From an uncultured Gammaproteobacteria bacterium (GTDB lineage Bacteria; Pseudomonadota; Gammaproteobacteria; GCA-001735895): a stretch of DNA of 64,000 nucleotides. The notes beneath the pieces were generated by a model, which did no database searches, was not told the origin of the DNA, and saw nothing but the letters and a program-made list of their open reading frames with translations. How positions within the stretch are numbered: position 1 is the first letter of the stretch; each line of letters opens with the position of its first letter. A program made the translations under genes and the position numbers. The DNA lies in assembly GCA_947259485.1 (NCBI GenBank), contig CAMYLU010000003.1, positions 1 through 64,000 on the forward strand. The letters are read 5' to 3'. Positions 55,741-64,000 of the stretch are shown in pieces.

Positions 55741-55805
55741 GCAAGATCCCGATACGTCGGACCGCCGCTTGCGCGGGGATGACGCAGTAGGTTTGTGGGG
55801 ATGAC
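55741..55805. repeat. Palindromic intergenic repeat, copy 8, interrupted by the 17-bp module
   Basis: GCAAGATCC is followed by CCGATACGTCGGACCGC (55749-55765) and then CGCTTGCGCGGGGATGACG. Without the module it would read as the usual left stem. The right stem is missing or degraded. Confidence 0.85.
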
Positions 55806-55834
55806 GAAGTAATATGTCGGGAATGGCGACGTGC

Positions 55835-57202
55835 TTACCTGCGGCCCGCCCCGAAATTGTCGGGTGGGTTAACCGAAGAATTGCCGTCAAAGGTGTTTGC
55901 CAGGTCCTGTTCGGTATCAAGCAGTTCGGCATCGATGATTTCGTTAATGAGTTCGACGCGGTCGATTGCCGGTACCCGGGGCTCGTCGTTGGCGTAATCG
56001 ACGATGCGCGGCGTGATCAGCACCACGATTTCGGTACTGAGGATGTTCTGCGACCGGTTCGAAAACAGCCCGCCGATAATCGGCACATCACCCAAACCGG
56101 GAACTCCTTCACGGGTATTATTAACCTGGTTCTGGATCAGGCCACCGAGAAAAACGGTTTTACCGTCAGGTACCAGCATGTGCGTCGACACCTGCGTGGT
56201 TGACTTGGAAGGAATGCCATCGTCGTTGACGAAACCGGTACTGACCTCGGGGAGGATATCGAGCAAGATGCGACCGCTGCGATCGACCGTCGGTGTCACC
56301 TTGAGAATAACGCCCGTCTCGAGAAATTCGACGCTCTCGGTACTAACATTGTTGATCGTTGTCGTTACCTGGTAACCGATTTCAGCTCCGACTACCGATT
56401 CCGCTTCGAGCCCTTCCATGGCGAGTAGCTTCGGCGTCGAAATCGTGCGCAGGCGCCCGCGCTCTTTCAATGCATTCAACACCAGCTCGACGTTACTGTT
56501 GGTGTATTGTGCAAACAATCCAGCTGAATTCGGATTGGCCAGTCCCTGGGTACCGAGACTGCCGGTACCATCAGAGCTGTCGAACAGCTTGGCCCAGTCG
56601 AGTCCGTAAGACTGGTTGTTGGTGAGCGTGATCTCGAGGATCTTGGCCTCGATCATGATCTGTTTAGGCTCGCGATCGATTTCAGCGAGCAGCGTTTCCA
56701 GCCTGTCCAGAAATGGTGGCAAATCCTCGATCACGAGCATATTGTTTTCCGCCAATGCCTTGATGTTGCCCAGCTCGGAAACGTATTCCTGCAGGATGGT
56801 TTCGACCTCGCTGGTCGAGGCATACTGTATCTTGAAGGCGCGCACTTCGAGGCTATCGCTTTGCCGCAGTTTGCCGGCGTCTTCGCGCTCGATAACAAAA
56901 AAACTGTTATTACGTTGCTCGACCACGAAACCGGCGGATTCGGCTATCAATTTTACCGCCTCGGCCGTGTCCATGTCATAAAGATTAACCGAGACATCAC
57001 CGCTGATTCCATCGGCAACAAATATGTTCATGCGTTGCTCGCGCGACAGCATCTGCATCACCTCGCGGATATCGAGATCCTCAATGGAGAGCGAAATCTT
57101 GCCGGCGTAGATGGCTGGAGAGGAAACCAGCAGGGAAAGCAATATAGCCAGCTTTAGTAGACTGCAAGTCACGATGGTGTTAATTCTTGATATCAATTTC
57201 AT
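55835..57202 (-). CDS. PilQ/MshL-type secretin
   Basis: About 455 residues: signal peptide, an N-terminal secretin/TonB short domain (ISLSIEDLDIREVMQMLSRE), one N1-type domain and the secretin core with VPDGKTVFLGGLIQNQVN, VPGLGDVPIIGGLFSNRSQ and EIVVLITPRIV. It is short compared with PilQ (about 700), lacks AMIN domains and is closer to MshL. It is the last gene of the operon. GTG 57217 is possible; ATG 57200-57202 gives a cleaner signal peptide. Confidence 0.9.
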   Translation of the reverse strand: MKLISRINTIVTCSLLKLAILLSLLVSSPAIYAGKISLSIEDLDIREVMQMLSREQRMNIFVADGISGDVSVNLYDMDTAEAVKLIAESAGFVVEQRNNSFFVIEREDAGKLRQSDSLEVRAFKIQYASTSEVETILQEYVSELGNIKALAENNMLVIEDLPPFLDRLETLLAEIDREPKQIMIEAKILEITLTNNQSYGLDWAKLFDSSDGTGSLGTQGLANPNSAGLFAQYTNSNVELVLNALKERGRLRTISTPKLLAMEGLEAESVVGAEIGYQVTTTINNVSTESVEFLETGVILKVTPTVDRSGRILLDILPEVSTGFVNDDGIPSKSTTQVSTHMLVPDGKTVFLGGLIQNQVNNTREGVPGLGDVPIIGGLFSNRSQNILSTEIVVLITPRIVDYANDEPRVPAIDRVELINEIIDAELLDTEQDLANTFDGNSSVNPPDNFGAGRR

Positions 57203-57217
57203 ATCGGTTCCGGGCAC

Positions 57218-57583
57218 CTAGTTCGATTGCCTGTCTTTTATCGTGAATGAAAACTTCTTGCCGTCGCGCGTAAATATTGCCTCACCTTCCTTGACCATGA
57301 TCAATTTCAGACCTGCTATCTTGTCACCGATGGCCAACAGTTCCCCGTCCACTACCACCATCGGAGCGATTTCCGACACCATGGTTGCTGTCAGGTTGAG
57401 CTCTACTTGCTCGGGCGGCAACACCTCTGCCTGACTGACCGGAGGTGGTGGCGGTGCATTGAATATCTCGGGCCGGCTGAACGGATTATTGCGCAGACCC
57501 AGAATCGCGGATTCTGCGCCGAATGCCGAAGCAGTAGCGAGTACCCACAGCGCTAACAGGTAAACAGGTAGTTTAGGAGCCAT
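57218..57583 (-). CDS. PilP-like pilus assembly protein
   Basis: 121 residues with a signal peptide, a Pro-rich linker (NAPPPPPV) and a small beta domain with GELLAIGDKIAGLKL and GKKFSF. It sits between PilO and the secretin genes as PilP does; sequence similarity is low as usual in this family. Its ATG overlaps the pilO stop. It would link the inner-membrane complex to the secretin. Confidence 0.72.
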   Translation of the reverse strand: MAPKLPVYLLALWVLATASAFGAESAILGLRNNPFSRPEIFNAPPPPPVSQAEVLPPEQVELNLTATMVSEIAPMVVVDGELLAIGDKIAGLKLIMVKEGEAIFTRDGKKFSFTIKDRQSN

Positions 57584-58145
57584 ACTTTTGCTCCATGCGA
57601 TACGACACCAGTGTCAGGGTCAGGTCGAGCTTCGGATTCTTGATCGCGTCGCGGTCATTTGGATTGATTTCAAACTTTTTCACCACGATGTATCCCAGCT
57701 CGTCATTGACGATTTGCAACCATTCGAAGAAATCGTGATAGCGCGCATGCAACTTGACCTCGAACAGGCGCTCGCGAAAATTCTGCACCTGGCTACCGCT
57801 TCCGGGTTGTACACTCATTAGTTCGACATCGGTGGCCCAGGAAACCTTTTGCAGGCGTCCGATGACAAATGATTCCATTTGCTTGACCGGCAGTTGCGCC
57901 ATATCGCCATGCAGCTGGTGGGACAGGTTCTTTACCTCGCCATCGATCTTTTGCAACTGGTTGTTGAGACTATCGTTATTGCTAACCGCTCGCTGCAGCA
58001 CCTGGTGGCTCGAATAAAGTTCCCGGTAAGTCTTGACCTGGGGAAACAGCAGGTAAGTTGCCTCGGCCATGGCAATCAGCAGCACGATGCCAATCAGCAT
58101 CATGGCGACGCTTCGTGGTTGCGCATTTTCAAAAAAATCCTGCAT
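57573..58145 (-). CDS. PilO-like inner-membrane protein
   Basis: 190 residues: one N-terminal membrane helix (about 15-33), a coiled coil (40-85) and a ferredoxin-like fold domain. It is placed after PilN, with which it is expected to form a heterodimer. The ATG overlaps the pilN stop as ATGA. Confidence 0.78.
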   Translation of the reverse strand: MQDFFENAQPRSVAMMLIGIVLLIAMAEATYLLFPQVKTYRELYSSHQVLQRAVSNNDSLNNQLQKIDGEVKNLSHQLHGDMAQLPVKQMESFVIGRLQKVSWATDVELMSVQPGSGSQVQNFRERLFEVKLHARYHDFFEWLQIVNDELGYIVVKKFEINPNDRDAIKNPKLDLTLTLVSYRMEQKYGS

Positions 58146-58798
58146 CAGCTGCTTCCGTACCTCGCCGAAACCACGATATCGAGACTGAAATCGACCAGCT
58201 TGATCCGATTAACTTCGGTCTGACGCGAACTGACGATACGCACATTCTCGATCTCCGGCTGCTGCGTCAGGTTTAATACAAACCTCGACATCGCGACATG
58301 GTCCAGGGCCTGGCCCTGGATCGTCATCCTGGTCTCGATCTTCCAGGTTTCTTCCTTGTTCCTGTTATCGGCCGTAATCACGATAAAGTAACCCGTATTT
58401 ACCTCTTCCCGGGCATCACCCACCGGGGTACCGGCGCGACGAAATTTCCAGTTGGTGAGCCATACCTCGGGCCCGGGCAGCGCACGATCGATCATCAGGA
58501 TCATCTGCTCGGCCGAGGCGCCACTGCGCAACCCGGTCAGCAGGTCCAGCTGTTGCTTCAGATCGCTCTTTTGCTGGTTGAGTTGTTCCAGTTGTTTACG
58601 ATTCGCATTGGTGATTTCACGTTGTGACTGGAAGTGCTGAATCTGTTCATCAATTTGTGCATTCGCCTCGCGTAGCAATACAAATGCGACCACAAACACG
58701 ATCGTTAACAGGACGAGCGCATAACCGGTTAATTTGAACCAGCGCGCAAACAGCAGGCGCTTGCGCAGGTCTTCAGGAAAAAGGTCTATCTCATTCAT
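58145..58798 (-). CDS. PilN-like inner-membrane protein
   Basis: 217 residues with an N-terminal cytoplasmic start NEIDLFPEDLRKR (PilN-like INLLP equivalent), one transmembrane helix at about 24-44, a coiled coil and a C-terminal periplasmic domain. It overlaps pilM by 8 bp. Confidence 0.78.
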   Translation of the reverse strand: MNEIDLFPEDLRKRLLFARWFKLTGYALVLLTIVFVVAFVLLREANAQIDEQIQHFQSQREITNANRKQLEQLNQQKSDLKQQLDLLTGLRSGASAEQMILMIDRALPGPEVWLTNWKFRRAGTPVGDAREEVNTGYFIVITADNRNKEETWKIETRMTIQGQALDHVAMSRFVLNLTQQPEIENVRIVSSRQTEVNRIKLVDFSLDIVVSARYGSS

Positions 58799-59924
58799 CT
58801 GCCACCAGTCCCCTTAATGACAGTCCCATCGCGATCGAAATTTCAGAGAAAAGACCCTCCCAGGGAATCCGGGTGTCTTCATTTTCATCCTGAAACACCT
58901 GGTTAAACTCGGTTTGACCATCGGGTGCGTCGAAATCGAGTAACGACAACAACACCTGCTGCGCGCCGGGCCACTGGGCAATACAGCCGAGCAGGCAAAT
59001 ACGACTTACCGGCACGCCGTGGGTTTCGGAAGCGGTAAACACCAGCACCCGGTTGATTTCATTGATCAGGTCCAGGAAACAGGGTTTGACGATTTCGAGC
59101 AATGTTGCGGAAATACCGCTTTCCGCCTCGGCACCGATCGCCAGCGCCAGCGGTTGCTTTGCGAGACCATGGTCGGTAATTAGAGCACGTGCCGATTCGG
59201 CCGAGATATCGAGCTCGCGCGCGATGTTTTCGAGCAACATGGTTTCACCGAAGGGTACCGCCTGGTTGAACAGCAACCTCCGTCCCGATATGACAGTCAG
59301 GTATGACTCGTCTTGATAGGTGTTGATCATCAACACGTTATCTGCGGCGTGTCCGGTATATAAAGCGCTGACGATACGGCGCAATGCGGTCGGCGCGATA
59401 TCGAGCGAATCCACTTCCAGGCCACAGCTGATCAGTGCATGTAACATCGAGTCCACGGCTTCGCGTTTAGCGACCGTGGCCACCACCATGTGCTCTTCGT
59501 CTGACGGATTGGAGCGCACCGGCACATAGTCGACCACGTAATCGTCGATCGATCCCTCGATACGCTTGGACAGCATTTTGACAACTTCGCTGTCGACATC
59601 GCTAACGTTCGACTTGTAAGTTAGCAGAATTATCTTGGCCTGTTCCCATGGCATCAGCGCCGCAACCCGCTTGCCCTTGAAATTTTTCTTTCTCAGCACC
59701 GGTCCGATCAGGCGCTTGAGTTTCTTTGGCTCGGCCAACAATTTATCGCGATTGCCGGAAAACTCGATCGTTTCCTTGGCAACGATCGAAAACAGTCCAT
59801 TCTCGAGCGGACGAATCTGGCACATGTGGATCTGGTTGGCGCTGATATCGAGCCCGATAAGTCCCGGTCCAGCCGATTTTGCCGGGGAGGGACTCTTGCG
59901 TCTGAACTTTTGTAGTATCGTCAT
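58791..59924 (-). CDS. PilM-like actin-fold ATPase
   Basis: 377 residues with the PilM start GLIGLDISANQIHMCQI, an FtsA/actin-like fold and VLMINTYQDESYLTVI for the phosphate-2 region. It is first of the five-gene operon pilM-N-O-P-secretin. PilM binds the PilN N terminus on the cytoplasmic face. Pilin and motor ATPase genes are not in the window. Confidence 0.82.
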   Translation of the reverse strand: MTILQKFRRKSPSPAKSAGPGLIGLDISANQIHMCQIRPLENGLFSIVAKETIEFSGNRDKLLAEPKKLKRLIGPVLRKKNFKGKRVAALMPWEQAKIILLTYKSNVSDVDSEVVKMLSKRIEGSIDDYVVDYVPVRSNPSDEEHMVVATVAKREAVDSMLHALISCGLEVDSLDIAPTALRRIVSALYTGHAADNVLMINTYQDESYLTVISGRRLLFNQAVPFGETMLLENIARELDISAESARALITDHGLAKQPLALAIGAEAESGISATLLEIVKPCFLDLINEINRVLVFTASETHGVPVSRICLLGCIAQWPGAQQVLLSLLDFDAPDGQTEFNQVFQDENEDTRIPWEGLFSEISIAMGLSLRGLVADE

Positions 59925-60047
59925 TTATCTGCGCGCGGAAAATTTCTCGGGTTTATATGAGGGTATCGGCCCGAAGCACAGATTATTGAAGGTTTTTTAC
60001 GCTCTAAACTGCGTTTCCGATCGAGCCAGGAGTGCAACCAAAATTGA

Positions 60048-60911
60048 CTATACCGCGACCTTTTGCTGCTTCGGGAAGAGCATGTTAACGACCTCGTTCA
60101 ATTGCCCGGCCACCTCGGTATTTAAAGTCTCGCAGCCCGCGATATCGAGCCCGGTGGCATCCCAGGCATGACCGTCCGCTTCAGCCAGAACCTCGTCCAG
60201 CGACCGATTTTGTGCAAACGCATTAGCGAACAGGACAGCGACATGCAAAACCGCGCTATCGAGCAGATATTCTGCATCGGGGTCGGGTTCCAGGTGATGC
60301 TCGATCACCGTCACCAGGCTGTCAGGCAGTTTCCAGTTTTTCATCAGTATGCTTGCAACCTGCACATGGTCAAAACCAGCCACCTCCCGCTCAACCAGGT
60401 ACAGCGGTTTCCCGTCAGCGTCGGCCTCTCGTTGTGCCTGTTGCGCCAGTACCGGTATCGACTGGTACATGATCAGGTGGCCGATTCCACTTAACAGGCC
60501 GGCGACAAACATACGCTCACCGTCCATCAGGTTGCAGGCGCCCGCCAGGTTACGTGCGGCAATCGCGCGATAAACGCTGCGCAGCCAGAACTGCTTGATA
60601 TCGAGATACTCGCATTCGTAATCACCGAGCGCATCGGCGATTGACGTCGCCAACACCAGGTCCTGGATCTGCTGTACGCCCAGTATCGAAACCGCGTGGT
60701 TGACGGTATCAATTTTCGCGGCAAATCCGAAATAAGCACTGTTAACGATTTGCAGCATACGCGCCGTCAACCCCGGATCGTAGACGATCAACTGCGCCAC
60801 GTCCTGCATCGAGTAGTCGTGGCTATCGAGGATTTCCTTGAGTTTCCAGTAAATGTCCGGCAAGGAAATCAGGTTCGCCTGGACGCTGACCTTGTCCCAT
60901 TGAGTGCTCAT
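60048..60911 (-). CDS. HDOD domain protein
   Basis: 287 residues, one HDOD domain (about 10-210): ISLPDIYWKLKEIL, YDPGLTARMLQIVNSAYFG and AVSILGVQQIQDLVLAT. HDOD proteins are non-catalytic relatives of HD phosphohydrolases that act as signalling adaptors. A Gly-His in GIGHLI replaces HD. It lies between the pil operon and a diguanylate cyclase gene on the same strand, suggesting a role in pilus or c-di-GMP control (inference). Confidence 0.85.
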   Translation of the reverse strand: MSTQWDKVSVQANLISLPDIYWKLKEILDSHDYSMQDVAQLIVYDPGLTARMLQIVNSAYFGFAAKIDTVNHAVSILGVQQIQDLVLATSIADALGDYECEYLDIKQFWLRSVYRAIAARNLAGACNLMDGERMFVAGLLSGIGHLIMYQSIPVLAQQAQREADADGKPLYLVEREVAGFDHVQVASILMKNWKLPDSLVTVIEHHLEPDPDAEYLLDSAVLHVAVLFANAFAQNRSLDEVLAEADGHAWDATGLDIAGCETLNTEVAGQLNEVVNMLFPKQQKVAV

Positions 60912-60997
60912 ATGAATGCTTCCGGTTTCCGGTAAATAGTCATTAGATCGGCTTATAGCCCATTTTCATTAATGTTTGAGGTGATCCAATCGCCACG

Positions 60998-62224
60998 CTA
61001 GCTGGCTTCCTTGTTCGCGCTCTCGGGCATTTTCCAAAGGCTCTGGGTACTGATGAGCACGTCGTTGGGATCCTGTAGCACGCTGATGACGATGTTCGGC
61101 GGTGTCGGATCAGCATCCTTGAGACTCTTCGCCCGGTAAAGTGCGAGATCGGCCTGCTTGTAAAGCTGGCGGTAGCTGACCTCGATATCGGGCGGTACAC
61201 TGGCAACCCCGATACTGAGACTCGCCTGCTGGATCAGGTCATACTTGCACCTGGCGTTCAGCTCGCAGAATTTTTTGAGCCCTCGTATCGCAATGACCCG
61301 GGGATCGAGGTCGGCGAAAATCACCGCGAATTCATCGCCGCCCATGCGCACCAGCGTGCCACTACCAGCCAACACGCTGTCGAAGGCCATACCAATGTGT
61401 TTCAGTACCACGTCCCCGCTTTCATGCCCGCATTCATCGTTGATCAGCTTGAAATCATCGATGTCGAGCAACATGAAATGAAACTGGTTTTGATTCTGGC
61501 GACACTGTTTAAGGTATTCTTCGAATTTAAGGTCGAAATAACGCCGATTCCAGGCGCCGGTTAACGGGTCGCGGTTTGATAATTCAGTAATCTGTTCGTG
61601 CGCGACCACCAGGTCGTGCTGGGTCGAGATATCGTGCTTGCGCAGCTTGACGTTGCGCACCACCAGCGACAGGCTGACCGCGCTGGCACCGAGCATGATG
61701 AACTGCAGTGTCCACAGGCTCTGTTCGGCAAAATCAAACTTGGCGTCCAGCGTCGACAGCGTGAACATGGTGTAGACCAGCAGCGTCACCGCGAGCGCCT
61801 CGCCGAGGCCCCAGGACATCATCGGGATGACGATGAACAGCATCGCCACACTGGCAAACAGCATCGGGTGAAATACCTGCTGGTAGTGCGCCAGCAGTAC
61901 GAACGAGCTGCCCGAAACCACCAGCAGCGTGATACCCAGTAAATGTAACGCCTGGGGATCACCGACCGTGCGCGCCGCAAACACCATGTTGAGCGACAGC
62001 AGTACCAGGATCGCACAGGTATAGAGATACAGTGGATCCAGCGCGAAAGTGACGTAGAGCACGCCTTCGATGAGCAGAATCGCCATCATCAATATACTCA
62101 TCGCCGCCAGTCCCCGGCGAGCCTCTTCGACCGATTTAGGTCGGGCGAACCGGGTTAACTCGGGCGAATCGAAGCGCGAGCTGGACCATACCGAGTGTAT
62201 GTGCCTGGGTAGTTTTATTTTCAA
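60998..62224 (-). CDS. Membrane diguanylate cyclase
   Basis: 408 residues: about six membrane helices at 40-190, then a GGDEF domain (215-380) with GGDEF at 295-299 and FMLLDIDDFKLINDECGHESG. There is no RxxD inhibition site before GGDEF, so it may escape product inhibition. The start is TTG at 62224; no ATG is in frame upstream. It is downstream of the LamG gene on the same strand. Confidence 0.9.
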   Translation of the reverse strand: MKIKLPRHIHSVWSSSRFDSPELTRFARPKSVEEARRGLAAMSILMMAILLIEGVLYVTFALDPLYLYTCAILVLLSLNMVFAARTVGDPQALHLLGITLLVVSGSSFVLLAHYQQVFHPMLFASVAMLFIVIPMMSWGLGEALAVTLLVYTMFTLSTLDAKFDFAEQSLWTLQFIMLGASAVSLSLVVRNVKLRKHDISTQHDLVVAHEQITELSNRDPLTGAWNRRYFDLKFEEYLKQCRQNQNQFHFMLLDIDDFKLINDECGHESGDVVLKHIGMAFDSVLAGSGTLVRMGGDEFAVIFADLDPRVIAIRGLKKFCELNARCKYDLIQQASLSIGVASVPPDIEVSYRQLYKQADLALYRAKSLKDADPTPPNIVISVLQDPNDVLISTQSLWKMPESANKEAS

Positions 62225-62313
62225 GGTTGTTGGCCCCAGTATTTGTTCATCGAGATACTTTCCATGCGGGTATCAAGACACTAGATCGGCAGAATTCGCG
62301 ATTTCATTAATAA

Positions 62314-63999
62314 TCACGGCGACAAGTCCCACCACCCGACCGGGTAGAAGTAGCGATCCGAGGTGCCTGAAGCGGAGTACCATTCAATTCTTGAAGCCGA
62401 ATCAACATTAACGTGCAGGCTGGCATCTTCCGAGCCCCCGGCCTCAGCTTTGTGGAGATCGACTACGCGCAGCTGTCCAGATCCCACTTCCCGAATTCCC
62501 AGTTCTCGATTGAAATTGGGAATTTCGCTGGAAATAACAAATTGTGCGACCGAATCTGCGGGCACTCCGAAGACTGTCAGGTCCGCCTGCTCCCAGGTCG
62601 AGCCATCAGTGGCCTGCCCGTGCACGCCGCCGGTCTCGGTGTAGGTTCCAGGCGGGACGCTCCAGTATCCGACAGCGTAATAATCGATATCCGAAACCAC
62701 CTGTGCATATACCTGAATCCGGCTGCTGCCGTCGGTGTTGACCATCATCGACACCCCATCTACACCCCCCGACTCGGCTTCGTGCAAATTAAATCGGCGC
62801 TGCAATCCCAGCCCGGGCGTGCGCACACCGGCCAGACGCTGGGCCCCAGTGTCGGTATTTAAAATCACGATCTCGGCAACCTGGTTCGGCCCAAGCCCAA
62901 CGGATCCAAGATTTTCGTTGATCCAGGTTCCATCGTCATTAGCGGTAAATGAATCGAACAGTTCGACGTAACTGCCGCCGGTCCAGTAGCCGAGCAGGAT
63001 AAAGCTGGTTTCACCTTTTTTACTTGTATAGTGTTCGATTCGGCCGTCGGCATTGGCCTGCACGTGCAGGGTCAGGGTATCCAGTCCACCGCCCTCGGCC
63101 TCATGCAGCAGGAACCGTCGCTCCAGGCTCGAGCCGACCGCGCGCACCCCGGCCCACTGTTCCTTGCTGGTATCGGCGTTGACGATGGCCACCTCGATCA
63201 CGGCGTTGGCCGGCACACCGAAAGTGCCAAGGTCGAAGGTTTCCCAGGTATCGTCGTTACCGGCCGACCAATTCTGGAAAATTTCTGTATAACCCGGCGC
63301 TGACGGCGCGCTGACGGCGTAGAGGTCGCTAATTTCGGCCGTGCTCAAGGCACGGTCGTAGACGCGGACATCGTCGAGGATACCGTTGAAGAATCGTTGC
63401 GCGGTGCCGTTGGCGCCGAGCGCGACCGGCACCGACGCATCGGTATCGAGCGCGCCGCCGACCGCGTGCGACCGGTTCGCGACCTCGACGCCGTCGAGGT
63501 AGAGTTTCATCTCGCCGGACGCATTGTCGTAGGTCGCGACCGCGAAGTACCATTCGCCGGTGGTCAGGTTCGTGCTCGAATCGGCCAGCGTCGTGGTGGT
63601 GCCGCCGGCCTTGATGCGCATGCGTAAAAAGCGATCCGAACCGGAATCGCTCGAGCTCAACTGCCACCAGGCGTCGTCCTCGGCCGTGCCCTGCGCCTTG
63701 GATACGATGCGCTCGTCCGCGGTGGTCAGGGCATCGGCGTTGAACCAGCCCATCATCGTGATGCCGCTGCCGGTGACGTCGAAGCTTCCGGCGTCGACGT
63801 AATCGTCGCTGCCGTCGAATTCGAGCCCGCCATCGATGACGCCGGCGATCCAGGCCGGGGTCGCGTAATTGGTCAGGGTACCGTCGTGCCCGCCCTCGGA
63901 ATCGACCGCAGTGGTGCCCGCCGTTTCGTCGAGTTTCCAGTGAGCCAGCGGGCCCAGATCCAGGTCGATACCTGCACCCCATTCGATTGCGCGGCGCAT
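62314..63999 (-). CDS. Large LamG-domain surface protein with three unrecognised repeats, 5' end outside window
   Basis: 561 residues in the window. A LamG/concanavalin-type domain (1-240) starts PLAHWKLDETAGTTAVDSEG and has LEFDGSDDYVD and ILDDVRVYDRALSTAEI. Three repeats of about 105-110 residues follow (about 240-345, 346-450, 451-561). Each has a W(E/I) start, VAG or LG-V-R followed by LERRF/LQRRF/LRVVDLHKAE and HEAE-GG. The gene probably continues beyond the right edge: the apparent Met at its start lies at the window border. Surface adhesin or pilus-linked protein (LamG proteins accompany MSHA-type loci) is inferred. Confidence 0.8.
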   Translation of the reverse strand: MRRAIEWGAGIDLDLGPLAHWKLDETAGTTAVDSEGGHDGTLTNYATPAWIAGVIDGGLEFDGSDDYVDAGSFDVTGSGITMMGWFNADALTTADERIVSKAQGTAEDDAWWQLSSSDSGSDRFLRMRIKAGGTTTTLADSSTNLTTGEWYFAVATYDNASGEMKLYLDGVEVANRSHAVGGALDTDASVPVALGANGTAQRFFNGILDDVRVYDRALSTAEISDLYAVSAPSAPGYTEIFQNWSAGNDDTWETFDLGTFGVPANAVIEVAIVNADTSKEQWAGVRAVGSSLERRFLLHEAEGGGLDTLTLHVQANADGRIEHYTSKKGETSFILLGYWTGGSYVELFDSFTANDDGTWINENLGSVGLGPNQVAEIVILNTDTGAQRLAGVRTPGLGLQRRFNLHEAESGGVDGVSMMVNTDGSSRIQVYAQVVSDIDYYAVGYWSVPPGTYTETGGVHGQATDGSTWEQADLTVFGVPADSVAQFVISSEIPNFNRELGIREVGSGQLRVVDLHKAEAGGSEDASLHVNVDSASRIEWYSASGTSDRYFYPVGWWDLSP

Positions 64000-64000
64000 A

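Overview
The window looks like a chromosomal segment of a free-living, probably marine or halotolerant gammaproteobacterium. This is inferred from gene content: the asmA-mutY pair, proton-pumping transhydrogenase PntAB, the MoxR/Bat operon, a pilMNOPQ-type operon, taurine dissimilation (Tpa/Xsc) and an ectoine synthase. No rRNA or taxon-specific marker is present, so no genus is proposed. The DNA right of about 9.1 kb is GC-rich. The first 9 kb, up to a tRNA-Phe gene, is visibly AT-richer by eye (not computed).

Layout. 1-9.1 kb: a partial MASE1 sensor histidine kinase, a universal stress protein, an orphan ectoine synthase (ectC), a class III adenylate cyclase/TPR protein, and an NAD module. 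The NAD module is an NrtR-type Nudix regulator facing an SPFH protein / divergent NAD kinase / NadA operon, with near-identical palindromic operators in front of both transcription units. The segment ends at a recombination-site-like stretch and tRNA-Phe(GAA). 9.3-18.1 kb: a ceramidase-like membrane protein, two paralogous DUF4382 lipoproteins, then TonB-dependent receptor / YfiR-like periplasmic protein / GGDEF-EAL protein, which looks like an envelope-to-c-di-GMP signalling unit, and the radical SAM protein AmrS. 18.3-26.8 kb: mutY, asmA, a DUF2333 gene, moaC, a DegQ-like protease, cbpA and rmuC. 26.9-33.7 kb: a six-gene moxR-DUF58-DUF4381-batA-batB/C-batD operon with stop/start overlaps at most junctions. 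33.8-39.1 kb: a ChrR-like cupin, a candidate structured small RNA, pntAB and pta.

39.1-46.3 kb: a HEAT-repeat/Ser-Thr kinase fusion, a hydantoinase/oxoprolinase with a coupled 4Fe-4S protein, a hydroxylysine-kinase-like phosphotransferase and a CHMI-like tautomerase. 46.5-55.2 kb: ETF-ubiquinone oxidoreductase, a 2OG-Fe oxygenase and a taurine locus: a TauA-like binding protein, Tpa, a divergent MocR-type regulator, and Xsc. With Pta at 38 kb this gives taurine -> sulfoacetaldehyde -> acetyl phosphate -> acetyl-CoA. 55.3-64 kb: a GIY-YIG protein between direct repeat copies, the pilMNOPQ-like operon, an HDOD protein, a diguanylate cyclase, and the 3' part of a large LamG protein with three copies of an unrecognised repeat.

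A dispersed family of palindromic repeats (GTCATCCCCGCG type) occupies at least seven intergenic sites. Five copies of a 17-bp module sit in or near these repeats, and in two of them it looks inserted at the foot of a stem. The best candidates for something new are the NrtR-controlled SPFH/NAD-kinase-like/NadA operon, the GIY-YIG gene bracketed by repeats, the 17-bp module, the candidate structured RNA at 34.6-34.8 kb, the HEAT-kinase fusion, and the DUF4382-TonB receptor-YfiR-GGDEF/EAL cluster.
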